Source: Acididesulfobacillus acetoxydans
GTDB taxonomy: Bacteria; Bacillota; Desulfitobacteriia; Desulfitobacteriales; Desulfitobacteriaceae
Length of the DNA stretch: 64,000 bases
Direction of reading: 5' to 3'
Assembly: GCF_902729405.1 (NCBI RefSeq)
Contig: NZ_LR746496.1
Coordinates: 1,798,001 to 1,862,000, forward strand
Positions 1 through 6,810 of the stretch are shown piece by piece. The translations under genes and the position numbers were made by a program. Within the stretch, counting starts at the first letter, position 1; every line of letters begins with the position of its first letter. The notes beneath the pieces were generated by a model that was not told the DNA's origin, searched no databases, and saw only the letters and a program-made list of their open reading frames with translations.

Positions 1-213
1 CACGGCCATCTCCATCGCCAGCGTCCCCGAACCGGCGATGACAAAGACCTCGCCGTCGGTGTTAAAGAGTTGTTTGGTTAATTTAAGACTGTTTGCAAAA
101 ACGGAAACGAAACGCGGGTCGGTATGGGCCCAGGTTTCCGCTGCCAACGCTTCGTAGATCTCATCGACTACGGGAGTCGGCCCCGGGATCAAAAGCATTT
201 CTTTATTCGGCAT
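1..213 (-). CDS. class V aminotransferase, N-terminal part (cut by window edge)
   Basis: The first 71 residues are visible and the rest lies beyond the left edge. They start MPNKEMLLIPGPTPV and contain ETWAHTDPRF and a glycine-rich GSGTLAMEMAV segment. This is the N-terminal pattern of the alanine-glyoxylate / serine-pyruvate class V aminotransferases, which use pyridoxal phosphate. The PLP lysine is not in view. The ATG at 213 is preceded by a good GGAGG ribosome binding site. Substrate specificity (serine, alanine, phosphonate or purine-derived) cannot be decided from this fragment. It may be co-transcribed with the small CC/Se-motif gene upstream. Confidence 0.8.
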   Translation of the reverse strand, partial: MPNKEMLLIPGPTPVVDEIYEALAAETWAHTDPRFVSVFANSLKLTKQLFNTDGEVFVIAGSGTLAMEMAV

Positions 214-295
214 ATGTTTTTTCCTCCACCTTTTCCGCTAAAGTCTGCCTGCCGGATTTGGCGTCCTGACAGTGCTTTGTAAAGCAAGTGCGGTT

Positions 296-592
296 TTAAA
301 CCGAAATGTGCCAGTCTTTGATGACCAGAGTCTTGGCAAAACCGTAACTCTGTGTATCGATGGTCAGGGTGTCAGGCCTCAATAAGTCCTTATCATAGAA
401 AACCCGAATGCCGTCGGCTTCCAGAACGAGGAAATTTTCCGGTTTCGGCGGGGTTCCTTTGCGAACGCTGGGTGGTGAAATCACAGGAATACAACATTCC
501 ACAATATTAACCGGTTCAACATAAATTTCCCTGACGCCGCGCTTTTCCAGATAGGTGCGGGCTCGGGGGGTAAAAGCAAGGGCGGATTGCAT
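296..592 (-). CDS. CC/Se motif family protein (cysteine form)
   Basis: Small protein of 98 residues. Its central VECCIPVISPPSVRKG segment matches what I know of the CC/Se motif family, in which one of the two adjacent cysteines is replaced by selenocysteine in some relatives. Here both positions are ordinary cysteine codons. I chose the ATG at 592 because a GGGGG purine run sits just upstream and homology-like sequence starts there; an upstream in-frame start at 673 would add 27 basic residues. Its function is not established, and a thiol/selenol redox role is only inferred. It lies 82 bp upstream of the aminotransferase on the same strand. Confidence 0.6.
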   Translation of the reverse strand: MQSALAFTPRARTYLEKRGVREIYVEPVNIVECCIPVISPPSVRKGTPPKPENFLVLEADGIRVFYDKDLLRPDTLTIDTQSYGFAKTLVIKDWHISV

Positions 593-772
593 TTTCAGAC
601 CCCCTTTCGCCGGTTTCCGCTTCCCGGCTCGCAGAAGGATGTGGTACCGGTCATTCTTTAAGGCGTCGCCCAAGCGGCCGCAGGACCCGGCAGAGGCGGG
701 TCTTTCTGCCGTCCCCCTTCATTGTAACATCTCGCTTTCAAGTTGCAAGGGGAAAAGGTCAAGGGGCCTGTT

Positions 773-1486
773 CTAAACCCCCTCCGCGTAAGTCGTGTCC
801 GCCGCATAAAACTCCCAGAAGCGATTGGCCAGCAGACGCAGGCAGAAAGGGTTGCGGCTCCAGACTTCACTTTTTTCAAGGGAGAGCATCAGGGCATAGG
901 CTTGGCGGCAGGTTCCCAAGACCGGGTAGTTTTTTGCGACGTGGGCCAAAAGGGATAGGATGGCTTCCTGCCGCTCGGAGTGGAAAAGTTGAAGCACATA
1001 GCGGCGGCTTAAGGGGGGAAGGTAAAAATTGACTAAATCCCGCCGAAGCGGGAAAAGCTCCTCCCGCGAGAAAGCGACGACTTCCAGTTCAGGTAAGTCC
1101 GCCAGTAGTTCGGCGGATTCGAGAAATTTTGCCAGGTCTTTTTGGATGTGCTCGACGGAAAACGGGAACAGACCCGGGGTAGTGGCCAGGATCCGGATCC
1201 GCTGCAAGGCGGGACGCAGCAAAGCGTTTTCAGAGGGTAAGGGGCTGAGCCGGCTGGTTTCCAGCTGCCGTATAATGTGAGCGATGAGCTCGTTACCTTC
1301 ACAGGCTTCCTGCTCCCAAAGGGGAAGGACTGGAAACAGCCAGGGAGCAAGGTTAACGACGCTTTGTTCCGCCAAGTACTCCCTGACGGTACTCAGTGTG
1401 TCCTCACCGGGATTTGAGAAGAGCGAACGCCAAATTTCCGGATGTTGCCGCAAGCGTTCCCTCCGCTTGCGTTGAAATGGGTTCAT
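773..1486 (-). CDS. hypothetical protein, 237 aa
   Basis: I do not recognise a family. The protein is soluble and starts MNPFQRKRRERLRQHPEIW, with a basic N-terminus followed by leucine-rich helical sequence and no membrane segment, signal peptide or cysteine cluster. The ATG at 1486 has an AAAGGAG ribosome binding site; the reading frame extends upstream to 1603 without such a site. It is transcribed divergently from the cbiJ-like gene. The composition suggests an all-helical protein. Function unknown. Confidence 0.6.
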   Translation of the reverse strand: MNPFQRKRRERLRQHPEIWRSLFSNPGEDTLSTVREYLAEQSVVNLAPWLFPVLPLWEQEACEGNELIAHIIRQLETSRLSPLPSENALLRPALQRIRILATTPGLFPFSVEHIQKDLAKFLESAELLADLPELEVVAFSREELFPLRRDLVNFYLPPLSRRYVLQLFHSERQEAILSLLAHVAKNYPVLGTCRQAYALMLSLEKSEVWSRNPFCLRLLANRFWEFYAADTTYAEGV

Positions 1487-1710
1487 TTTCCGCAGCTCCT
1501 TTATCGCGCCGAAATGGTACGCCTTTAGTTTGTGAGCTGGGTGAAGAACTATCCGCCAAGATTCTTGACAATATGAGGAAGAGATTGATAACATAAAACG
1601 CAAGTCATTCGTGCAGAGATGATACTCTGCGGACGCTGGGCATGAACGATGCGGACGAATTGCGCGGACATGAACGACGATGGCGGCCGACGTTCGGATT
1701 TTGGGGGAAT

Positions 1711-2646
1711 ATGATGATAGTGCTTTTAGGGGAAACGGCGGCGGCCCGTGAAATCAGCCGTCAACTGAGTGCCTCGGGGGTAGCGGTTATGAGGATGGCC
1801 AACAAGGATCCGTTAGCCCGGGACTTTAGTGAAAGTGGGGAACGGCTGGCAGGGGAGAGCGTGTGCGATTGGTCCGCCGACGGAGCTTGCACGGCCGTGG
1901 TGGATGCCAGCCATCCGTCCTGTCAGACGGACTTTCTGCCCTTGCGCCGCTGGTGTGAGCGGGAAGACATCCCTTATGTCCGTCTGGAGAGGCCGGAAAC
2001 GAGGTTCCGGGAAAACCCGCTCATTCACGCGGTTAACGGGTGGGAGGAAGCCATGGGCAAGCTGGCGGAACTGATCCGCCGCCGGGGGGAATCCGGAAAC
2101 CGGCCGGTAACCGTGTTTGTTACCACCGGGAGTCATCTGCTGGAAACACTTTTGCAGGCCCGCTTTGCCCGGCAGGTCCGGTTTGTCGTCAGGGTTCTGC
2201 CGGAGGGCCGACTTGTCCAAAAATGCCAAAACCTCGGTATGGCGGGACGCGACATAGTAGCGATGCAAGGTCCTTTCTCGAAAGAACTTAACCGGGCTCT
2301 TTTTAAGGCTTACGGCACAGATATCCTGATGATGCGTGACAGTGGCTCTGCCGGGGGAGCGGATACAAAAATCTCGGCGGCCTTGGCTTTGAGGCTGGAC
2401 GTTGTCTTGTTGAAACGGGCGGCACCGCCGCCCGGTCTGACCGTCTATTCGGAGCGGGAGCTCATGGCTTGGCTGCGGGCAAGGCTCGCGGATTTTCCGT
2501 CAGTGCAGGCGCAGGAAGTTGATACCGGAGTGGATAAAATAGAGGGCCAGTCCCAACAGAAAAACGCCGCACACTATCAGGACCATCCGGTAAAGGCGCG
2601 GAGTGAAGACTCTCCTGCCCCGCGCCACGGCCGTGGAGACCAGTGA
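1711..2646 (+). CDS. cbiJ: precorrin-6A/cobalt-precorrin-6A reductase family
   Basis: This is a CobK/CbiJ-type reductase, which reduces (cobalt-)precorrin-6A in corrin ring synthesis. Support comes from the N-terminal Rossmann-like MMIVLLGETAAAREISRQL, the VVDASHPS segment (family D-A-[ST]-H-P motif), IPYVRLERPE, and the later DILMMRDSGSAGG and KISAALAL motifs. The ATG at 1711 follows a GGGGGAAT site. The family normally ends near residue 260. Here about 50 extra, low-quality residues run through the 3' end of the convergent LysE gene, so the original stop seems lost. No other corrin synthesis gene is in view, but corrinoid proteins are abundant downstream. Confidence 0.72.
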   Translation: MMIVLLGETAAAREISRQLSASGVAVMRMANKDPLARDFSESGERLAGESVCDWSADGACTAVVDASHPSCQTDFLPLRRWCEREDIPYVRLERPETRFRENPLIHAVNGWEEAMGKLAELIRRRGESGNRPVTVFVTTGSHLLETLLQARFARQVRFVVRVLPEGRLVQKCQNLGMAGRDIVAMQGPFSKELNRALFKAYGTDILMMRDSGSAGGADTKISAALALRLDVVLLKRAAPPPGLTVYSERELMAWLRARLADFPSVQAQEVDTGVDKIEGQSQQKNAAHYQDHPVKARSEDSPAPRHGRGDQ

Positions 2647-3147
2647 ATACCAAAGAAAGTCGGAAACGATGTGTCCGGCGTAGAAGCTGGCGGCCCCGGC
2701 CACTCCGTTGCCGGCGGCGAGCATAAGGGCACCGGCACCCACGGTGGCCCACCAGATCGACCAATAGGGATTGGAGGCGCTGACCGTGAGACCGGTCAGA
2801 ATCAAGTTAAGACGCTTGGTTTCACGGCTGCCGGCCGGGTTGTTGAAGGCGAGGTCCTTATGGGTGGACTTTTTGAGCATGCCATAGCTCATCCAGAGCA
2901 AAAACAGTCCGCCGATAACTCCTATCACACCTTTAACGCTGCTCCAGGTGAGGAAAACACCCAGACCGAAAAAAATAAGTACTACCAGCGAAAATTCCAG
3001 CAGGGCATGGCCCAGAATCAGTTTGGGGCCGGCCAGCGACCCTTCTCTCAGACTGGCGTCGACGGTCACGGTGAGAAGGGGCCCCGGCATGATCGCGCCT
3101 GAAAAGCCCATCATCAGGCTGGCAAAGAAAATAGCCCAATAGGTCAT
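2500..3147 (-). CDS. LysE family amino-acid exporter
   Basis: A membrane protein of 215 residues with about six hydrophobic segments. The N-terminal GFSGAIMPGPLLTVTVD segment is the LysE/RhtB signature around the conserved PGP motif. SASNPYWSIWW near the middle matches the family's N-P-[KY]-x-x-x-[FW] region. LysE-type transporters export basic or other amino acids and small metabolites; the substrate is not predictable here. ATG at 3147 was chosen because AGGAGG lies 9 bp upstream, whereas the in-frame GTG at 3156 abuts that site. Its last 147 bp are antisense to the end of the cbiJ-like gene. Confidence 0.8.
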   Translation of the reverse strand: MTYWAIFFASLMMGFSGAIMPGPLLTVTVDASLREGSLAGPKLILGHALLEFSLVVLIFFGLGVFLTWSSVKGVIGVIGGLFLLWMSYGMLKKSTHKDLAFNNPAGSRETKRLNLILTGLTVSASNPYWSIWWATVGAGALMLAAGNGVAGAASFYAGHIVSDFLWYSLVSTAVARGRRVFTPRLYRMVLIVCGVFLLGLALYFIHSGINFLRLH

Positions 3148-3207
3148 GAGAAACACCCTCCTGCTATGAGACTTGCCTGGTTTGCGCCGAGAGGTTTCCG
3201 ACTGTAC

Positions 3208-4800
3208 TCAGACAGCAGCTCGGTCCCCACAATGTGCCCCGGGAAAGTACAAACTGAAAATGCTCCCCTCTCCGCGTTCACTGCTTACTCCGACGCGTCC
3301 GCCCCGGACCCGGGCGATTTCGCGGACGATAGCCAGCCCCAAGCCGGCGCCCTGTCCTTTGTTGCGCTGGCGCGAGCGGCTGCCGCGGTAAAAACGCTCG
3401 AAGACATGCGGCAGGTCGTCCGGAGCAATCCCTTCGCCATTATCCGAAACGGAGAGTACGATGTCCCCTGCTGAGCGGGTCAGGGTGACTTCTATGCGGC
3501 CATTGGGCGGGGTATGCTGCGTGGCGTTTTGGACCAAGTTGAAAAGAACCTGTTTCAACTCATTGGCCGTGAGAGGAAGGGTCAAGGGCTCCGCCCGGAC
3601 CGTCAAGAGGCGGGGAAGAACCAGGGATTCCAGGAGCGGACTCAGATCATACAGAACCTCAGCGACGGCGGTTGAGACGATATCCTTCTGCTGGGAGGCG
3701 GACATGAGGGCAAGGTGATCTAGGGTCAGGAGGTCTTCCGTGAGCCGGATGAGCCGTTCCGTCTCTGTCAGCATGGAGCGGTGAGCGGACCGGAGAGATT
3801 CCGGATTTGTCTCCCGGTTGCGCAGAAGGATCTCCAAAAAGCCCCGAATGGAAGTCAGGGGAGTGCGCAACTCGTGCGAAGCGTCCGCGATGAAACGAGC
3901 CATTTCTTCGCGGGCGCTTTGTTCGGTGTGCAAGGTGTCTGCCAGGATTCCCAGCATGTGGTTCAAGGCCAGGCGCAAGTGCTCAATTTCGGAGCTTCCC
4001 CCCGAAAACGGGAGGCGCAGACTATATTCTCCGGCGGCGATTTTGGCGGAGACATCGGAGATGCCGCGCAGGGGTTTGAGGGGTTTGCGGACAACGTAAA
4101 ACGCGGCCACGCCGCCCAAAATCATGATGATCAAGGCAGTGATGCCATAAAGCCTCAACTCATGTTGAAGCAGGATATCCATCTGAGTAAGGGGTGCCAG
4201 CACGGCGGCATACCCGGTCAAGGGACGAGCGGAGAAAGTTGAGTCTTTGGCCGCAACGGCCCGAAGCGGCCGGAAGAGGACAAGAAAGCGCTTGCCTCTG
4301 CCCACGGTCCAGACGAAAGGCGCGTGGCTTTTGCTCCCACGCGGAAACAGCCTGGACGTAAGCAGTTTTTGAAGCTCAGGGGCTTTCTGCCATGCGCGCT
4401 GGGTGATAACCCCGCGCACTTGGCCGTCGGGGGAAAACAGCACTAAGATGTTACCCGGGCGCAGGTCTGACAGCGAGGCAGGGTGAGTGGCTTGGGTGAT
4501 CCAGTTGTCCAAAGTGCGTTCGGCAAAGATATTGATTTCCGTTTTGATGTTGATTTGTTCTTGCTGCATAAGGAAACTTTGCAGCCCTTTGTACTGGACT
4601 AGGGCGACGATGATAAAAAAGACAATCAGGCTCAGCCAAAAGCGAGTAAGCAACTGGGCCGAAAGGGAATTTCTCCATTCGGCAAAGCGGCTTTTTCCCG
4701 GGGAGGGCTTGGTCTGATTGGATACGGGCTTTGCCGGAACCCGGCTTTCTTCTTCTCCGGCCACACTCGGCAGCTCCTCGTCTACAAGATTTTTCTGCAA
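3208..4800 (-). CDS. sensor histidine kinase
   Basis: Membrane-bound histidine kinase of 530 residues. Order: cytoplasmic N-terminus, TM1 (about 52-70), extracytoplasmic sensor region (about 71-215), TM2 (about 217-236), HAMP (about 237-290), HisKA with ADASHELRTPL (phosphorylated His309), then HATPase_c with NLVQNATQHT (N box), DNGEGIAP (G1) and GQGAGLGLAIV (G2). The start is TTG at 4800, 3 bp after the response regulator stop, with no clear ribosome binding site, which suggests translational coupling. It forms a two-component system with the OmpR-type regulator upstream. The signal is unknown. Confidence 0.93.
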   Translation of the reverse strand: MQKNLVDEELPSVAGEEESRVPAKPVSNQTKPSPGKSRFAEWRNSLSAQLLTRFWLSLIVFFIIVALVQYKGLQSFLMQQEQINIKTEINIFAERTLDNWITQATHPASLSDLRPGNILVLFSPDGQVRGVITQRAWQKAPELQKLLTSRLFPRGSKSHAPFVWTVGRGKRFLVLFRPLRAVAAKDSTFSARPLTGYAAVLAPLTQMDILLQHELRLYGITALIIMILGGVAAFYVVRKPLKPLRGISDVSAKIAAGEYSLRLPFSGGSSEIEHLRLALNHMLGILADTLHTEQSAREEMARFIADASHELRTPLTSIRGFLEILLRNRETNPESLRSAHRSMLTETERLIRLTEDLLTLDHLALMSASQQKDIVSTAVAEVLYDLSPLLESLVLPRLLTVRAEPLTLPLTANELKQVLFNLVQNATQHTPPNGRIEVTLTRSAGDIVLSVSDNGEGIAPDDLPHVFERFYRGSRSRQRNKGQGAGLGLAIVREIARVRGGRVGVSSERGEGSIFSLYFPGAHCGDRAAV

Positions 4801-4803
4801 ACG

Positions 4804-5484
4804 TTAATCCGGGTTAAAACGATAACCGACTCCGCGCACGGTTTGAATCAGTTTGCGATCCTTATCGCCCAGCTTGTCACGGAGGTAGCGGATGTAGACT
4901 TCGACGATATTCTCCTCTCCGGCAAAATCGTAGCCCCAGACATGGTCGAGGATGGCGGTTTTGCTGAGGACCCGGTCGGGATTCCAGAGGAAATGGGACA
5001 GGAGCTTATATTCCGTTGGCGAAAGTGACAACGCCTCGCTGCGGTACGATATGAGGTGAAAGGCCTCATCCAGGGTGAAAGAACCGATTTGGCGCTTGCC
5101 GGTCAGGTCCGGAAAGCGAGTCCGCAGCTGGACCTCTATGCGGGCCAGAAGCTCTTCGAAATGAAACGGTTTAACTAAATAGTCGTTGGCTCCCTGCTTC
5201 AGTCCCCGTACAATATCGGCCGGAGTATTTTTGGCAGTCAGCATGATCATGGAGGCTTGCGAGATCTGGGGCAAGGCCTGACAGAGGTCATACCCGTCCA
5301 TGACCGGCATCATCAAGTCCAAAATAACGACATGCGGGTCGAAGCGGGGAATCAGCTCCAGAGCAGTTTCTCCGTGCTCCGCCGTTTTGACAGTATACCC
5401 CTCTTGGCGAAGGCCAAAGCTCAGCATCTCACGGATGGAAGGCTCGTCATCGACAACCAGGATTCTGAACGGAAAACCGGGCAT
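4804..5484 (-). CDS. OmpR/PhoB family response regulator
   Basis: Receiver domain (about residues 7-120) with acidic pocket D12/D13, phospho-acceptor D56 (VVILDLMMPV) and the conserved lysine in DYLVKPF. A winged-helix DNA-binding domain follows (about 130-226) with LSPTEYKLL and the RGVGYRF end. The length of 226 aa is typical. The ATG at 5484 has AGGAGG 7 bp upstream; an earlier in-frame start would add 21 residues. It is the first gene of the pair with the histidine kinase. The regulon is unknown. Confidence 0.94.
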   Translation of the reverse strand: MPGFPFRILVVDDEPSIREMLSFGLRQEGYTVKTAEHGETALELIPRFDPHVVILDLMMPVMDGYDLCQALPQISQASMIMLTAKNTPADIVRGLKQGANDYLVKPFHFEELLARIEVQLRTRFPDLTGKRQIGSFTLDEAFHLISYRSEALSLSPTEYKLLSHFLWNPDRVLSKTAILDHVWGYDFAGEENIVEVYIRYLRDKLGDKDRKLIQTVRGVGYRFNPD

Positions 5485-5593
5485 GCGGATCCTCCTAACG
5501 CTGATGAAAGCAGGTGGCAGCGGGCGAAACGCTGCCTCTGTATACAACTATAACGTGAGGAAGGGGGAAAGGCAACGGTAGTTTTGTTTTCGT

Positions 5594-5621
5594 AAAAAAA
5601 GAAGCGTGCCGACGCACGCCT
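5594..5621 (-). terminator. rho-independent terminator of the 46-aa orphan gene
   Basis: Read on the minus strand, AGGCGTGC, a 4-base loop and GCACGCTT form an 8-bp stem with one G-U pair, followed by a run of seven T. It lies 35 bp after the stop of the small gene and ahead of the response regulator, so the small gene appears to be its own transcript. Confidence 0.75.
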
Positions 5622-5655
5622 CCTATGTCCGGGTATTCATGAATCGGTCCGCTCT

Positions 5656-5796
5656 TCACAGCCAAGACAGGCAACGGGTAGGGTCCTCCTGCAAAACGGA
5701 GAGCATCTCTTCCGTGCTGGGCAGTGTCTTGCTTTCTTCGACTTGCAGATCGATCTGTTCAAGGGTACCGGGAGTCTCCAGTTTCCTGGTTTCCAT
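5656..5796 (-). CDS. orphan small peptide, 46 aa
   Basis: Open frame of 46 codons with ATG at 5796, an excellent GAGGAGG site 8-9 bp upstream, a consensus-like promoter (5906-5935) and an intrinsic terminator (5594-5621). It starts METRKLETPGTLEQIDL, is acidic in the middle and ends in DPTRCLSWL with its single cysteine near the C-terminus. I recognise no family. The charged leader-like N-terminus and short C-terminal cysteine/tryptophan segment are reminiscent of RiPP precursors or signalling peptides, but no modifying enzyme or exporter is adjacent. The two-component system lies immediately downstream on the same strand. Confidence 0.65.
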   Translation of the reverse strand: METRKLETPGTLEQIDLQVEESKTLPSTEEMLSVLQEDPTRCLSWL

Positions 5797-5905
5797 CCTA
5801 CCAACCTCCTCTAATTCGAAAATACGGGACTTGTTGTTGGGAATTTCAATTACCTACCGGGTTCTGCCGGTCAGCTGCCGGAAGGGAACCCCTTTTCTGC
5901 TAATC

Positions 5906-5935
5906 ATTATATAACAGATGCTGCGATCAGTGCAA
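5906..5935 (-). promoter_or_regulatory. sigma-A-type promoter for the orphan small gene
   Basis: On the minus strand: -35 TTGCAC (5930-5935), an 18-bp spacer and -10 TATAAT (5906-5911). The start codon of the 46-aa gene lies about 110 bp downstream, leaving a moderately long 5' leader. Confidence 0.7.
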
Positions 5936-6229
5936 TCAACTGGAACAGTTAAGAGGCTGTTATACTGTATACTTGGTTTCGACGTGGAGGCAGGCAGGAA
6001 AAGCAATCCCACTCGTGTCAACTGCTTAAGCAGCGCGGGTCTCGTCGTTTTCTTTTCTCCGGCGGGTTGCGAAGCGGGAAAATTTGTTTTTCACAGACAA
6101 AAAGACAGACGATTGGACTATTTCCGTAGTATAATGGTAAGGCGGCCAGACCATAAAAGCACGGAGACGTGGCGGGGGCTGAAACGGCCGCGGCCTGTGA
6201 AGAGATTAACGCGTAAGGAGTGGGTTCAC
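5936..6229. other. intergenic region ahead of the lut genes
   Basis: About 290 bp separate the divergent small-gene promoter from the LutC start. A TATAAT hexamer at 6130-6135 could be a -10 box for the lut genes, but I find no good -35 at the right distance. No operator palindrome stands out. The frame of lutC is open through most of this stretch, but without a ribosome binding site until 6215. Confidence 0.4.
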
Positions 6230-6808
6230 GTGCTAAATCAGGGGGAGCGGCCGAAGAATCTGTACGAAGGATTTAGGGAGAAATTGACCGCCATGGCGGG
6301 GGAGTGCAGCCGGGTTCGCAGGGCAGAAGACATAGCCGCGTTTCTGATTCCCTTTTTCCGAGAAAATAAAATCCGGACGGTGGGCTTAGCGGAAAGCCCT
6401 TTAACCAGGGCAGGGGGCCTTCGGGAGCGGCTGCAGGGGGCGGGTATAAAAGTGACGACAGATAACATCCGGCAGGCCGCTCCGGGCGTGGAGGCCGGAA
6501 TCACCCAGTTGAAGTGGGGGATTGCGGAACTGGGAACATTGGTTCAAATCGGAACGAATGTCGACCAGCGCTTGCTTTCTATGCTCCCGCCCCTGCATGT
6601 TGCCTTAGCCCAGACGTCTGAACTCGTTCCGACGGTAGCGGAAGCTCTGAGGTTAATCCACAGCTTGCCCGAGATCCCCGGGTTTGTGGGGTTCATCACC
6701 GGGCCGAGCCGTACGGCGGATATCGAACGGGTTCTGACGATTGGAGTTCATGGACCGGGCCGGTTCTTGGCCTTGCTTGTGGATGAAGATGTTCGGGAGG
6801 GCGAATAA
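6230..6808 (+). CDS. lutC: LutC/YkgG family lactate utilization protein
   Basis: LUD-domain protein of about 192 residues, equivalent to LutC, a subunit of the iron-sulfur L-lactate oxidation complex. Family features include the early R/K-rich helix, TVGLAESPLTRAGGL, the GIAELGTLVQ segment (family I-A-x-T-G-T/S type motif) and the C-terminal GPSRTADIERVLTIGVHGP motif, which is highly characteristic. GTG at 6230 has an AAGGAG site 8-9 bp upstream. The next gene starts 2 bp after its stop, so the two are an operon for lactate oxidation. Confidence 0.9.
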   Translation: MLNQGERPKNLYEGFREKLTAMAGECSRVRRAEDIAAFLIPFFRENKIRTVGLAESPLTRAGGLRERLQGAGIKVTTDNIRQAAPGVEAGITQLKWGIAELGTLVQIGTNVDQRLLSMLPPLHVALAQTSELVPTVAEALRLIHSLPEIPGFVGFITGPSRTADIERVLTIGVHGPGRFLALLVDEDVREGE

Positions 6809-6810
6809 AG

